DNA from: an uncultured Clostridia bacterium
GTDB taxonomy: Bacteria > Bacillota > Clostridia > Christensenellales > Aristaeellaceae
Length of the DNA stretch: 40,195 bases
Assembly: GCA_946408995.1 (NCBI GenBank)
Contig: CAMJUL010000033.1
Coordinates: 1-40,195, forward strand
Reading direction: 5' to 3'
Shown here: piece by piece, positions 23,181 to 31,904 of the stretch
Numbering within the stretch: position 1 is the first letter of the stretch
Layout of the letters: each line of letters begins with the position of its first letter
The notes under the pieces: generated by a model
What the model was told of the DNA's origin: nothing
Databases searched by the model: none
The model's input: only the letters and a program-made list of their open reading frames with translations
Position numbers and translations under genes: made by a program

Positions 23181-24647
23181 TTGGCATTAAAAAACATCAC
23201 CAAGGAATATCCCGGCGTCCGCGCGCTGGACAACGTGACCATTTCCTTTGAAAGGGGCGAGGTGCATGCCCTGATCGGGGAGAACGGCGCGGGAAAATCC
23301 ACCTTTATCAAAACGCTGTCCGGCGCCATCCGGCCCACCTCCGGCACCATCGTGTTTGAAGGGAAGGAATACAGCCATTTAGAACCGCGCCAGGCCATCG
23401 ACCTGGGCATCGCCGTGGTCTATCAGGAACTGATCCAGTTTGAAGCCATGAGCGTGGCCGACAACATCTTCATGGGCGTGGCGGAGCATTCCGGCCTGGT
23501 GCTCAACGACAGGGAGCGCCGGGAGAAGGCCAGGGAACTGCTGGCCCAATTCGACTGCGATGTGGACCCTGCCGCCCTGGTGCGGGACCTGTCCGTGGCC
23601 AACCGCCAGATCGTGGAGCTGACCAAGGCCATGGTGCGCTCCGCCAAGGTGGTGGTCATGGACGAGCCCACCGCCGCCATCACCATGGCCGAGCAGGAAA
23701 AGCTGTATGAAGTGGTCAAGCGCCTCAAGGCCAACGGCGTCACCGTCATCTACATTTCCCACCGTCTGGAGGAATTGTTCGTGATCTGCGACCGGGTCAG
23801 CGTCCTGCGGGACGGTCAGTACGTGACCACCTGCGATATGAAGGATCTGACCAAGCTGGATATGGTGCGCCTCATGGTGGGCCGTGAGCTGAGCAGCGGT
23901 TATCCCCAAAAGAAACCAGCATCGGATGAAGTGGTGCTGGATGTGCAGCATCTGAGCGGCAACGGCGTTACCGATATATCCTTCCAGCTCCACCGGGGCG
24001 AGATCCTGGGCTTTGCCGGCCTGGTGGGCTCCGGACGGACGGAGCTGATGCACGTGCTTTACGGCGCCGCAAAGAAGCAGGCCGGAACCGTGGTGCTGGG
24101 CGGGAAGGAAGTTCATTTTCATTCCCCGGAGGAGGGGCTCAAGGCCGGCATCGGCCTGATCCCAGAGGATCGGAAATTCCAGGGCTGCTTCATTGAAAAG
24201 CCCATCTTCTGGAATATTTCCATCTCCGCGCTGGCTTCCATCGTGAACCACACCGTGGTGAACCGCAAAAAAGAAACCGCGCTGGCGGACGATTACAAAA
24301 ACCGCCTGAAAATCAAAACGCCCTATCTGGATCAGCTCACCAGCGGCCTGTCCGGCGGCAACCAGCAGAAGGTAGTAATCGCCAAAGCCCTGGCGGCGCT
24401 GCCGGATATCCTGATCTTCGATGAGCCCACCCGGGGCATCGACGTGGGCGCCCGGCATGAAATCTACCTGCTGATGAACGAATTGGCGGAGGGCGGAAAA
24501 TCCATCCTGATGGTTTCTTCGGATATGGATGAGCTGCTGGGTATGTCCGAGAGGATCATTGTGCTGCACGAGGGCCGCAAGGCCGGGGAACTGACCAAGG
24601 AAGAATTCTCGCAGGAGACGGTATTGGCCTGCGCTTCCGGAGTATAG
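23181..24647 (+). CDS. Sugar ABC transporter ATP-binding protein (RbsA-like, duplicated domains)
   Basis: About 489 residues with two ATPase halves, as in RbsA/MglA. The first half has a full Walker A (GENGAGKST), a signature (LSVANRQIVEL) and Walker B (VVVMDEPTAA). The second has a degenerate Walker A (GLVGSGRTELM), signature LSGGNQQKV and DILIFDEPTRG. It drives import with the permease and binding protein that follow. The start is uncertain: homology begins at about 23178, the TTG at 23181 is in frame, but the Shine-Dalgarno GGGAGG at 23157 best fits a non-start GTT at 23169, while a nearby ATG (23164) is out of frame. Confidence 0.85.
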   Translation: MALKNITKEYPGVRALDNVTISFERGEVHALIGENGAGKSTFIKTLSGAIRPTSGTIVFEGKEYSHLEPRQAIDLGIAVVYQELIQFEAMSVADNIFMGVAEHSGLVLNDRERREKARELLAQFDCDVDPAALVRDLSVANRQIVELTKAMVRSAKVVVMDEPTAAITMAEQEKLYEVVKRLKANGVTVIYISHRLEELFVICDRVSVLRDGQYVTTCDMKDLTKLDMVRLMVGRELSSGYPQKKPASDEVVLDVQHLSGNGVTDISFQLHRGEILGFAGLVGSGRTELMHVLYGAAKKQAGTVVLGGKEVHFHSPEEGLKAGIGLIPEDRKFQGCFIEKPIFWNISISALASIVNHTVVNRKKETALADDYKNRLKIKTPYLDQLTSGLSGGNQQKVVIAKALAALPDILIFDEPTRGIDVGARHEIYLLMNELAEGGKSILMVSSDMDELLGMSERIIVLHEGRKAGELTKEEFSQETVLACASGV

Positions 24648-24657
24648 GAGGATGCCT

Positions 24658-25614
24658 GTGAACGCGAAAAAGAAAATGAGCGTGGGCGAGATCCTGGGAA
24701 ATCTCTCCATGCCGATCCTGCTGCTGTTGCTGATCGTATTCTTCAGCATCATGACCGATAAATTCTTTACCCCTCTGAACCTGACCAACATCCTGGTGCA
24801 GAATGTGCACGTGGCGGTGTGCGCCTGCGCCGTGATGATCATCATGGTTTCCGGCGGATGTGATCTGTCCATCGGGTATCAAATGTCCGTGGCCGCCGTG
24901 CTGGTGACGAAGCTGATTTCCGTGCACGGGTGGAACCCCTGGCTGGCGATCCTGCTGGGCATTGCGCTGTGCAGCCTGCTTGGCACTTTCAACGGCTTTA
25001 TGGGCATCACCCTCAAAAGCTCCACCATGATCATCACCCTGGGCACCATGGCCATCTTCCAGGGCATTTCCTACCTCATCAGCGAATCCAAAACCTTCCA
25101 TAAGCTGCCCAAGAGCTTTATGTTCCTTGGTCAGGGCAAGCTGTTCGGGTGGCTGCCGCTGAACGTGGTGATCATGGCGGTGATCGTGGTGATCGTGGCC
25201 TTCGTGATGAGCAGAACATCCATTGGACGCAAGGTCTACGCTGCGGGCGACAACCCGGAGGCAGCCCGTCTGGCTGGCCTGAACGTGGCAAAAATCAAGA
25301 TCCTGTCCTTCACCGTGGCCGGCGTTCTGGTGGGCATCGCCGCCATCCTGCTGGCGGCCCGCTCCGGCTCCGCCGATTCCAGCACGGGCGTGGGCATCGA
25401 ATTCACCGGTATCACTGCCTGCGTGCTCTCCGGCGTGGCCCTGAAGGGCGGCGAAGGCACTCTGTGGAAGGTGATCGTGGCGGTGTTCGTGCTGGGCGTG
25501 CTGGCCAACGGGATGCAGCTGATCAACCTGGGCACCTATCCCCAGTTCATCGCCAAGGGCACCATCATGCTGGCTTCCCTGTACCTGACCAACCATAACG
25601 CGAAAGGCATCTGA
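24658..25614 (+). CDS. Sugar ABC transporter permease (RbsC-like)
   Basis: A 318-residue inner-membrane permease (PF02653) with about eight to ten hydrophobic helices. The family motif region AAGDNPEAARLAGLNV (cytoplasmic loop that touches the ATPase) and CVLSGVALKGGEGTL are present. I prefer GTG at 24658, six bases from AGGAGG; the ATG at 24652 directly touches that site. It overlaps no neighbour but starts 10 bases after the ATPase stop. A single permease gene implies a homodimer. The likely substrate is a monosaccharide-size glycoside. Confidence 0.85.
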   Translation: MNAKKKMSVGEILGNLSMPILLLLLIVFFSIMTDKFFTPLNLTNILVQNVHVAVCACAVMIIMVSGGCDLSIGYQMSVAAVLVTKLISVHGWNPWLAILLGIALCSLLGTFNGFMGITLKSSTMIITLGTMAIFQGISYLISESKTFHKLPKSFMFLGQGKLFGWLPLNVVIMAVIVVIVAFVMSRTSIGRKVYAAGDNPEAARLAGLNVAKIKILSFTVAGVLVGIAAILLAARSGSADSSTGVGIEFTGITACVLSGVALKGGEGTLWKVIVAVFVLGVLANGMQLINLGTYPQFIAKGTIMLASLYLTNHNAKGI

Positions 25615-25621
25615 TCCAAGC

Positions 25622-25642
25622 ATAAATGCCCATGGCATTTAT
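25622..25642 (+). repeat. Hairpin directly upstream of the binding-protein ribosome site
   Basis: A perfect 9-base-pair stem ATAAATGCC/GGCATTTAT with a CAT loop, ending 14 bases before AAAGGAGG. Such hairpins between permease and binding-protein genes often protect the downstream mRNA, which would allow the binding protein to be made in excess. Confidence 0.55.
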
Positions 25643-25667
25643 CAGATAAAAAAGGAGGAATCATCCC

Positions 25668-26675
25668 ATGAAAAAGCTCGTATCCCTGCTCCTGGTCCTG
25701 GTTCTTGCCCTGTCCCTGGCTTCTGTCTCCCTGGCGGAGGAAAAGAAGGCCGCGTTCGTCACCTTTGGCCTGGGCGGCGATTTCTTCCAGACCCTGGCTG
25801 ACACGTTTGTGAGAAACTTCACCGCTGACGGCTGGGAAGCCAGCTACGCCGACGGCCAGTTCAACCCCACCAAGCAGATCGAAGCCGCTGAAAACTACAT
25901 CGCCATGAATGTGGACGTGCTGTTCATCTGGTCTGTGGCTCCTGAAGCCATGGGCAGCGTGATCGAGCAGGCGCGCGCCAAGGGGATCAAGGTCATCGCC
26001 TTTGTGGCTCCCACGGAAGCCTATGACGCCCTGATGGTGTCCGACGATGCCGAGCTGGCGGACGACTGCGTGCGCCTGGCCGCCAAATGGATCGACGAGC
26101 ACTTTGCCGACGCCCCTGATCATTCCGTTCCTGTGGCCGTGTTCAGCTGCCGCACCGCCGATACCGGTGTGATCCAGGCCGATGAAATGCTGAAGGTGGA
26201 AGAATTCTCCGCCAAGGCCAAGTTCGCCAAGGAAGTGGAATGCGCCGAGGAAACCATGACCACCGGCCAAAACGCTATGGAAAACCTGTACATCTCCAAC
26301 CCTGAAATCAAGGTGTTCCTGACGCCTCATAACGCCCTGGCCCTGGGCATCAACAGCTACTTCACCGGCCTGTCTTCTCCTGTGAACGATTATTCCGATA
26401 TGGCCATCTTCGCCGTCAACGGTGATAACAGCTCCGCGGAATACATTCAGGCTTCCATGAAGAACGAATCTCCCTTCCGCGGCATGGTACTCACCGGCTC
26501 CGTCAACGATACCGCCAATGAAATGCTGATGGTGGCCAACGGCCTGATGGACGGCACCCTGCCCGTAGGCCATCTGCAGAAGGCCGGCACTGTGTTCGTC
26601 TATGCCGACACCGTGGAGGAATACCTGACCACCGGCACCGTGCAAAGCGTAACCAGCGCGGATTTCCAGAAGTAA
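25668..26675 (+). CDS. Sugar-type ABC substrate-binding protein
   Basis: A 335-residue periplasmic-binding-protein-like protein (Peripla_BP_4, RbsB group). The signal peptide ends SVSLA-EEKK. There is no lipobox cysteine, unlike most Firmicute binding proteins, so membrane attachment must be by another route or the envelope is unusual. The two-lobe pattern is seen in FVTFGLGGDFFQTL, VDVLFIWSVAPEAMG and FAVNGDNSSAEY. The gene follows the permease with its own strong AAAGGAGG site. The position suggests uptake of the glycoside processed by the downstream enzymes. Confidence 0.85.
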   Translation: MKKLVSLLLVLVLALSLASVSLAEEKKAAFVTFGLGGDFFQTLADTFVRNFTADGWEASYADGQFNPTKQIEAAENYIAMNVDVLFIWSVAPEAMGSVIEQARAKGIKVIAFVAPTEAYDALMVSDDAELADDCVRLAAKWIDEHFADAPDHSVPVAVFSCRTADTGVIQADEMLKVEEFSAKAKFAKEVECAEETMTTGQNAMENLYISNPEIKVFLTPHNALALGINSYFTGLSSPVNDYSDMAIFAVNGDNSSAEYIQASMKNESPFRGMVLTGSVNDTANEMLMVANGLMDGTLPVGHLQKAGTVFVYADTVEEYLTTGTVQSVTSADFQK

Positions 26676-26722
26676 TCCCCCAGCCCTGGGGAGGCGCGCA
26701 CATCCACGCCCCCCGGGGCCTT

Positions 26723-26757
26723 CGCCCGACGGGGCCTTCAGGCCCTTTCGGGCGTTC
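26723..26757 (+). terminator. Terminator-like hairpin after the binding protein
   Basis: CGCCCGA (26723-26729) pairs with TCGGGCG (26748-26754), with an inner GGGCC/GGCCC stem, followed by TTCTTC. The T run is interrupted, so it probably reduces rather than stops transcription into the enzyme genes. Confidence 0.5.
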
Positions 26758-26800
26758 TTCAGCGCACAAACAGATTCACACAATGATGGAGGATACCACT

Positions 26801-27799
26801 GTGGGCAAGAAAGTATTGGGCATCTCCTTTGGCAGAAAAATGAGCAACTGCGATATCATGGTCAAGCACGCCCTGATGGCCTGCGAACAGGCCGGATGCG
26901 AAACGGCGTTCCTGCGGGCGGACGATTTGAACATCACCAACTGCAACGGCTGCATCGCCTGCACCATCGGCCTGATGACGGGCCGGGGCCGGGGATACTG
27001 CGTGCGCCATGATGATTTCGATATCCTGGATGAATGCGTGATGCAGTCCGATGCCGTGATCCTGGCCTGCCCCACCTATGAAACCTCCGTCACCGGCCGC
27101 TTCAAAACCATCTGCGACCGGATCGGCCCCAGCCACGACATCACCTTCCGCAAGGCGGCCTGGGACGAGGGCATGGCCGCCGGAAAGCCCATCGACGCCC
27201 TGCCGGACGCCCGGGCGTTCAAAAAGCGGACCGCCGCGCTGATTTCCGTGGGCGGCGCCATGACGGAAAACTGGATCGCCCTCACGCTTCCCATGATGTA
27301 TGAATTCACCTTTCCCTGGGGCATCGACGTGATCGACGCCGTGGAATACTATGGCGCCATGGCCCATGAATCCGTGCTGGGCTATCCGGAAATGATGGAG
27401 CGCATGACGCAAGTGGGCCGGCACATCGTTGCTTCCCTGAACGCGGAAACCGAAGAAGAGCGCCTCCGCTGGCGCGGCGACGAGGAGGGCGTGTGCCCCG
27501 TCTGCCACACCCGGCTTTTGCAGGTTTCCCACGACAAAAAAACCGTGGACTGCGTGGTGTGCGGCAGCCACGGAACGCTGTCCATCGCGGACGGAAAAAT
27601 CCGGGTGGATTACACGCAGGAGGAGCTTGACCGTTCCCGCCTGCGCTGGGGCGGCAAGCTGGAGCATTCCACCGAGATCAAAACCCAGGCCCAGCCCGCC
27701 GGCAGCATCAAAAACCTCAAGGAACTCAAACAGCCCTACGCCGATTTTGTGCGTCCGCCTTTCCCCAGGGAGGAAGACGCGCACGGCAATCTGAAATAA
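26801..27799 (+). CDS. Flavodoxin-fold NAD(P)H:FMN oxidoreductase with zinc ribbon
   Basis: A 332-residue flavodoxin-like protein (FMN_red/iron-sulfur flavoprotein group). The N-terminal fold is VLGISFGRKMSNCDIMVKHAL, with NCNGCIACT (a Cys cluster of the kind found in iron-sulfur flavoproteins) and ACPTYETSVTGRFKTICDR. Near residue 230 a C-P-V-C...C-V-V-C zinc or iron site is added, unusual for the family. I start at GTG 26801, eight bases after GGAGG. It could supply electrons or reduced flavin to a reductase in the pathway, or reduce a quinone-like aglycone. Confidence 0.65.
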   Translation: MGKKVLGISFGRKMSNCDIMVKHALMACEQAGCETAFLRADDLNITNCNGCIACTIGLMTGRGRGYCVRHDDFDILDECVMQSDAVILACPTYETSVTGRFKTICDRIGPSHDITFRKAAWDEGMAAGKPIDALPDARAFKKRTAALISVGGAMTENWIALTLPMMYEFTFPWGIDVIDAVEYYGAMAHESVLGYPEMMERMTQVGRHIVASLNAETEEERLRWRGDEEGVCPVCHTRLLQVSHDKKTVDCVVCGSHGTLSIADGKIRVDYTQEELDRSRLRWGGKLEHSTEIKTQAQPAGSIKNLKELKQPYADFVRPPFPREEDAHGNLK

Positions 27800-27813
27800 C
27801 CATCGAATACACC

Positions 27814-27850
27814 CGCGTTTCATTTCCCTCCGGGAGGGAACCGCGTTTTC
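27814..27850 (+). terminator. Hairpin between flavodoxin and C-deglycosidase genes
   Basis: Inner stem TTCCCTC/GAGGGAA (27824-27830, 27834-27840) within outer CGCG pairs (27814-27817, 27842-27845), then TTTTC. A weak terminator or processing site dividing transporter and C-deglycosidase parts of the cluster. Confidence 0.5.
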
Positions 27851-27893
27851 TATAAGCATATGCATCCATGAAATACAGTAGGAGGAATCAAAC

Positions 27894-28289
27894 ATGGCTG
27901 GACGGCAGATTTTTGACCCCTGCGCTTTTCGCAACGTGGAAAAGGACGGGAAAATCATCGGATATTCCTTTGCGTTCAAGGCCCAGTACTATCGGAGCAT
28001 CACCCTGTCCATCGTTCGGGATCTGACAGTGGAGGTGGACGGCGAAAAAGCGGCCCGGGAAGATATTCGCCTCACCGTCAACGGGCAGCCCTTCACGCTG
28101 GAGGAAATGCGCACGGTGATCGATCCGGAATACCGCTGGGAATTTGGCGATTTCGCCACCGTGACGGTGCTGAAGGACGGCGGTCTGTCAAAAGGCCCCC
28201 ATCATTTGCGCGCCCACCAGTCCATCGCCCCGTCCTATATGCCCTTCACCATCGAGAAGGACTGCGACGCGGATTTTGACATAGCGTAA
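27894..28289 (+). CDS. C-deglycosidation enzyme beta subunit (DUF6379)
   Basis: A 131-residue protein with the pattern of the small subunit of bacterial C-deglycosidases (DUF6379; seen in the DgpBC, CarBC and DfgAB complexes). Features are FRNVEKDGKIIGYSF, an AQYYRSITLSIV strand, an EVDG stretch, WEFGDFATVTV and GGLSKGPHHLRAH, then SIAPSYMPF. The fold is a small beta sandwich that lines the active site of the TIM-barrel partner. The gene is preceded by TAGGAGG and followed after 12 bases by the alpha-subunit gene. With its partner it breaks the carbon-carbon bond between a 3-keto sugar and its aromatic aglycone. Confidence 0.85.
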   Translation: MAGRQIFDPCAFRNVEKDGKIIGYSFAFKAQYYRSITLSIVRDLTVEVDGEKAAREDIRLTVNGQPFTLEEMRTVIDPEYRWEFGDFATVTVLKDGGLSKGPHHLRAHQSIAPSYMPFTIEKDCDADFDIA

Positions 28290-28301
28290 GGAGGAAACGT
28301 C

Positions 28302-29360
28302 ATGAACTGCGAAATCAAACGAAGCGTATCCCTGTACAGCTATCAGGATGAATTCTATAATCACCAGCTGGATCTGGAAGGGTGCCTGCGGGAAACGGCC
28401 AAAGCGGGCGCCGCTGGCGTGGAGCTGCTGGCGGAGCAGATGATCCGGCGTTTCCCCCTGCCCATCGAGGACGAAGCCTTCCGGGAGCAATGGTTCGGCT
28501 GGCTCAAGCAATATGGCCTCACCCCCTCCTGCTACGACGCGTTTCTGGAAAACAGGATCTTTGACAACCGCACCCTCTGCCTGGGCGAGCAGATCAGCAT
28601 GATGAAGCGGGATATCCGCCTGGCCTCCCTGCTGGGCTTCCCCGTGCTGCGCACCCTGGTATCCACGCCCATGGACGTGATTGAGGGCAGCCTTTCCTAC
28701 GCCGAACAGATGAACGTGAAGATCGGCCTGGAGGTGCACGCTCCCTTCTCCCTGAATTCCTCCTGGGCGGAAGGGTATCTTTCCATGATCCGCCGCACCG
28801 GCACCCGGTTCTTCGGCTTCATTCCCGATATGGGCATCTTCTGCAGGAACATCCCGGATGTGACCCGGGAGCAGTACCGCCGCAAGGGCGCAAAGGAAGA
28901 ATGCCTGCGCATCGTGGACGAATGCTACGCCCAGCGCAGGGAAAAGGGCTTTGTAAAGATCAAGTATGATCTGAACCTTGGCAAGGCCAACATGGAATAC
29001 CGCATGGCCAACGGCATGCAGGAAATGTTGGACGCGGTGAAGCGGGCGGGCGGCGGCCCCGCAGATTTCGGCTATGCCAACGAATCCTTCGTTTATTCCT
29101 GGTCCGATCCTCAGGATCTGATTGACAACATCGAATACATCTTCCACACCCACGCCAAGTGCTACAACATCCATGAGGATTATACCGAAACCGCCACGGA
29201 TATTGCCGGCGTGGTGGCTGCCTATAAGAAGGCCGGATACACCGGTTTCCTTTCCACCGAATACGAGGGCGGCGAACACCTGCGGGACGATCTTCCCGTG
29301 GACAGTATAGAACAGGTGCGGCGGCATCAGGAAGCTCTGCGCCGGGCGATTGAGGGGTAA
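28302..29360 (+). CDS. C-deglycosidation enzyme alpha subunit (TIM barrel)
   Basis: A 352-residue sugar-phosphate isomerase-like barrel of the C-deglycosidase alpha type. Its start RSVSLYSYQDEFY and VELLAEQMIRR match that group. Candidate metal ligands are Glu144 and His146 (GLEVHAPF), Asp176 (IPDMGIF), His291 (NIHEDY) and Glu320 (STEYEGGEH). In known complexes this subunit binds manganese and removes the proton that starts C-glycosidic bond cleavage. It is coupled to the beta-subunit gene and lies three bases before an oxidoreductase gene, the order expected for oxidation followed by cleavage. Confidence 0.85.
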   Translation: MNCEIKRSVSLYSYQDEFYNHQLDLEGCLRETAKAGAAGVELLAEQMIRRFPLPIEDEAFREQWFGWLKQYGLTPSCYDAFLENRIFDNRTLCLGEQISMMKRDIRLASLLGFPVLRTLVSTPMDVIEGSLSYAEQMNVKIGLEVHAPFSLNSSWAEGYLSMIRRTGTRFFGFIPDMGIFCRNIPDVTREQYRRKGAKEECLRIVDECYAQRREKGFVKIKYDLNLGKANMEYRMANGMQEMLDAVKRAGGGPADFGYANESFVYSWSDPQDLIDNIEYIFHTHAKCYNIHEDYTETATDIAGVVAAYKKAGYTGFLSTEYEGGEHLRDDLPVDSIEQVRRHQEALRRAIEG

Positions 29361-29362
29361 GT

Positions 29363-30421
29363 ATGGAGAAGAACATCAAACTGGGCCTCGTTGGCTTTGG
29401 CTTTATGGGGCACTGCGACGCCGATATGCTGGCGGATTTCGACGGCATCCAGCTCAAGGCCGTGGCAGACATCAATCCCGCTCAGCTGCAGGACGCCCCT
29501 AAAGGCGTGGAGACCTATGCCGGCATGGATGACATGCTGGCGCGCGCCGACATCAACACCGTCATGATTTCCACCCCCAACCCCAGCCATCTGGAAATGG
29601 TGGAAAAGGCCGCGGCCGCGGGCAAGCATATCATCTGCGAAAAGCCCGCCGCCATGACGGTGGAACAATTCGACCGCATGACAAAAGCCGTCCAAAAAGC
29701 GGGCGTGCTCTTTACCGTGCATCAGCAGCGCCGCTGGGACAAAGACTTTCGGATCATGAAGGAAGTGTACGATCGAAACATGGTAGGCAAGCCCTACATC
29801 ATCAAATCCCAGCTGTACGGCTTCAACGGCAACATGCACGATTGGCATGTGTTTCCCGAAATGGGCGGCGGTATGCTGTACGATTGGGGTGTGCACCTCA
29901 TCGACCAGATCCTGAACATGGTGGACGCGCCCATCCTCTCCCTGTACGCCGATCTTCGGAACGTAATCAACGAACGGGTGGACGATTATTTCAACATCCT
30001 CCTCCGGTTTGAGAACGGCGTTACCGCCGAAATTGAGCTGGGCACCTATTACCTGACGCCCAAGCGCGCCTGGTTCATCGGCGGGGACAAGGGCTCCGCC
30101 CTGATCGACGGCTGGGACGGAGAAGGAAAGATCGTCCGCACTGCGCATCTGCTGGAAAATGTGCCCAATAAAATCACCATGACCGCCGCAGGCCCCACCC
30201 GCAGCTTCGGCCCGCCGCCGCCCGGCTTGCTGCTGGAGGAGCCTCTCCCCGAGGTGCGCGTATCCCACCGGCAGTTCTTCGAGCATTTTCTCCGGGCCTT
30301 CCGGGGAGAGGAAGAAATGATGGTGAAGCCGCAGCAGGTGCGGCGAGTGCTGCGGGTGATGGAAGCCGTGCGGGAATCCGCACGGACGGGAAAAGCGGCG
30401 TATCCCGACAGTGAAGCATAA
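29363..30421 (+). CDS. Gfo/Idh/MocA oxidoreductase 2
   Basis: A 352-residue NAD(P)-dependent oxidoreductase. The Rossmann motif is LGLVGFGFMGHCDADML, the catalytic lysine motif CEKPAAMT (Lys94), and the second-domain segment GGGMLYDWGVHLIDQIL has the conserved His. It differs clearly from oxidoreductase 1 and is immediately next to the C-deglycosidase genes, so it is the better candidate for the C3-dehydrogenase (DgpA/CarA role). It could also reduce the keto-sugar product, recycling NADH. It begins two bases after the previous stop. Confidence 0.8.
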   Translation: MEKNIKLGLVGFGFMGHCDADMLADFDGIQLKAVADINPAQLQDAPKGVETYAGMDDMLARADINTVMISTPNPSHLEMVEKAAAAGKHIICEKPAAMTVEQFDRMTKAVQKAGVLFTVHQQRRWDKDFRIMKEVYDRNMVGKPYIIKSQLYGFNGNMHDWHVFPEMGGGMLYDWGVHLIDQILNMVDAPILSLYADLRNVINERVDDYFNILLRFENGVTAEIELGTYYLTPKRAWFIGGDKGSALIDGWDGEGKIVRTAHLLENVPNKITMTAAGPTRSFGPPPPGLLLEEPLPEVRVSHRQFFEHFLRAFRGEEEMMVKPQQVRRVLRVMEAVRESARTGKAAYPDSEA

Positions 30422-30439
30422 AACGGAAGGAGCGGCGCA

Positions 30440-31882
30440 ATGAGAATGTATGACACCCAGGTCGCCGTGATCGCGGCTGGGCCCGCAGGCCTTTCCGCGG
30501 CGGTGCAGGCGGCCGAGAGAGGCGCGCGGGTCCTGGTATGCGAAAAAGCCGCCGCCGTGGGCGGCGCTGCCAACATGGGCATGGGGCCCCTGGGAATCGG
30601 CACCCGCTATCAGCGGCAGCAGATGGTGGATCTGACGGTGGAAAAGGCCTTCAACATGTTCATGGAATACACCCATTACAACGTGGACGCTCGGCTGATC
30701 CGCCGGTATTTCGCCCAGTCCGCCGAAACCATCGAGTGGCTGGAGGGCATGGGCGTGGAATTTGAAGGCGCGTTCCGGTATTTCCCCAAGGCTGAGCCCA
30801 CCTGGCACATCGTGAAAACCGATCATGGCATCGGGCCCCGAGCGGCGTCGTTCATGGTCAAGGCGCTCTACGCCCGGGCGCTGGATCTGGGCGTTCAGTT
30901 CCTGCTGGAAACGCCGGCTAAAAAAATAGTGATAGAAGATGGCAAAGTGGTTGGCGTGCTGGCTGTCGATGCAAGCGGAGAGGACGTGCGGATCAATTGC
31001 CAGGCCGCCATTATCGCCACCGGCGGTGCTGGAGCGAACAAACAATTCATTCTGGAGGAAACGGGCTATCGCCACGGGGAGGATCTGTTTTCCTTCGCCA
31101 TCCCCGGCCTCATGGGCGACGGCCTGCGCATGGCCTGGGAGGCCGGGGCAGAACGGCTCCGGGTGCGGGTGGAACTGGCGGCCGAGGTGGAAAACGGCAT
31201 TTATCTGACCGGTTCCGTGGCCAATGTGTTTATGCAGCCGAACCTCCTGGTCAATCGCCAGGGAAAGCGCGTCATGAACGAGGAGCACATGCAGAACACC
31301 ACCTTCCTGGCCAACGTGATCTCCCATCAGAAGGACAAGGTGTGCTTCAGTATAGTCGACACCTCCATCATTCATTCCTATATCGCCCATGGCGTGGATG
31401 TAACCAGCCTGGTGCGCACCAATCCCGACGTATCCGATTTCTACGACGGCCTGAGGATGGCCAAGGAAAATGGATACCATACCTTCTTCAAGGCCGATAC
31501 CATCGCGGAACTGGCCCGGGAAATGGGCGTGAACGAAGAAAACCTGATTCAAACCGTGGCGGATTACAACGACGCCTGCGACAGCCTGGACGGAGAGTTT
31601 TTCAAGGACGCCCGGCTGCTCCGTCCCCTGGTGAGGCCGCCCTTCTACGGGGCGCAGGTGCGTGCTGCGGGTTACGGCACCGTGGGCGGCATCCGCATCA
31701 ATGAAAACTGCGAGGCCTGCGGCAAAAACTTCGAGCCCGTGCCCGGCCTGTACGCCGCCGGGGCCGACGCCTGCAATATCTACGACGACAGCTATATGTT
31801 CCTGCTGCCCGGAAATTCCATGGGCTTCGCCGTCAATTCCGGCCGCATCGCCGGCATGAGCGCGGCGGCCTATGTGCGCTGA
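30440..31882 (+). CDS. FAD-dependent reductase of fumarate reductase type
   Basis: A 480-residue flavoprotein (PF00890: fumarate reductase, urocanate reductase and related). The FAD-binding start is VAVIAAGPAGLSAAVQAAE, where the first Gly of GxGxxG is Ala. Later come AIIATGGAGANKQF, NLLVNRQGKRVMNEEH and YGTVGGIRINENCEA, then LYAAGADACNIYDD. It has no signal peptide and no heme-binding CXXCH, so it acts in the cytoplasm with electrons from a partner, probably the next two proteins. Likely work is reduction of an activated carbon-carbon double bond in the aglycone or in an unsaturated sugar. Closely related enzymes reduce enoates or steroids. Confidence 0.75.
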   Translation: MRMYDTQVAVIAAGPAGLSAAVQAAERGARVLVCEKAAAVGGAANMGMGPLGIGTRYQRQQMVDLTVEKAFNMFMEYTHYNVDARLIRRYFAQSAETIEWLEGMGVEFEGAFRYFPKAEPTWHIVKTDHGIGPRAASFMVKALYARALDLGVQFLLETPAKKIVIEDGKVVGVLAVDASGEDVRINCQAAIIATGGAGANKQFILEETGYRHGEDLFSFAIPGLMGDGLRMAWEAGAERLRVRVELAAEVENGIYLTGSVANVFMQPNLLVNRQGKRVMNEEHMQNTTFLANVISHQKDKVCFSIVDTSIIHSYIAHGVDVTSLVRTNPDVSDFYDGLRMAKENGYHTFFKADTIAELAREMGVNEENLIQTVADYNDACDSLDGEFFKDARLLRPLVRPPFYGAQVRAAGYGTVGGIRINENCEACGKNFEPVPGLYAAGADACNIYDDSYMFLLPGNSMGFAVNSGRIAGMSAAAYVR

Positions 31883-31904
31883 CGGGGCGGAAAGGAGGAA
31901 GGGC

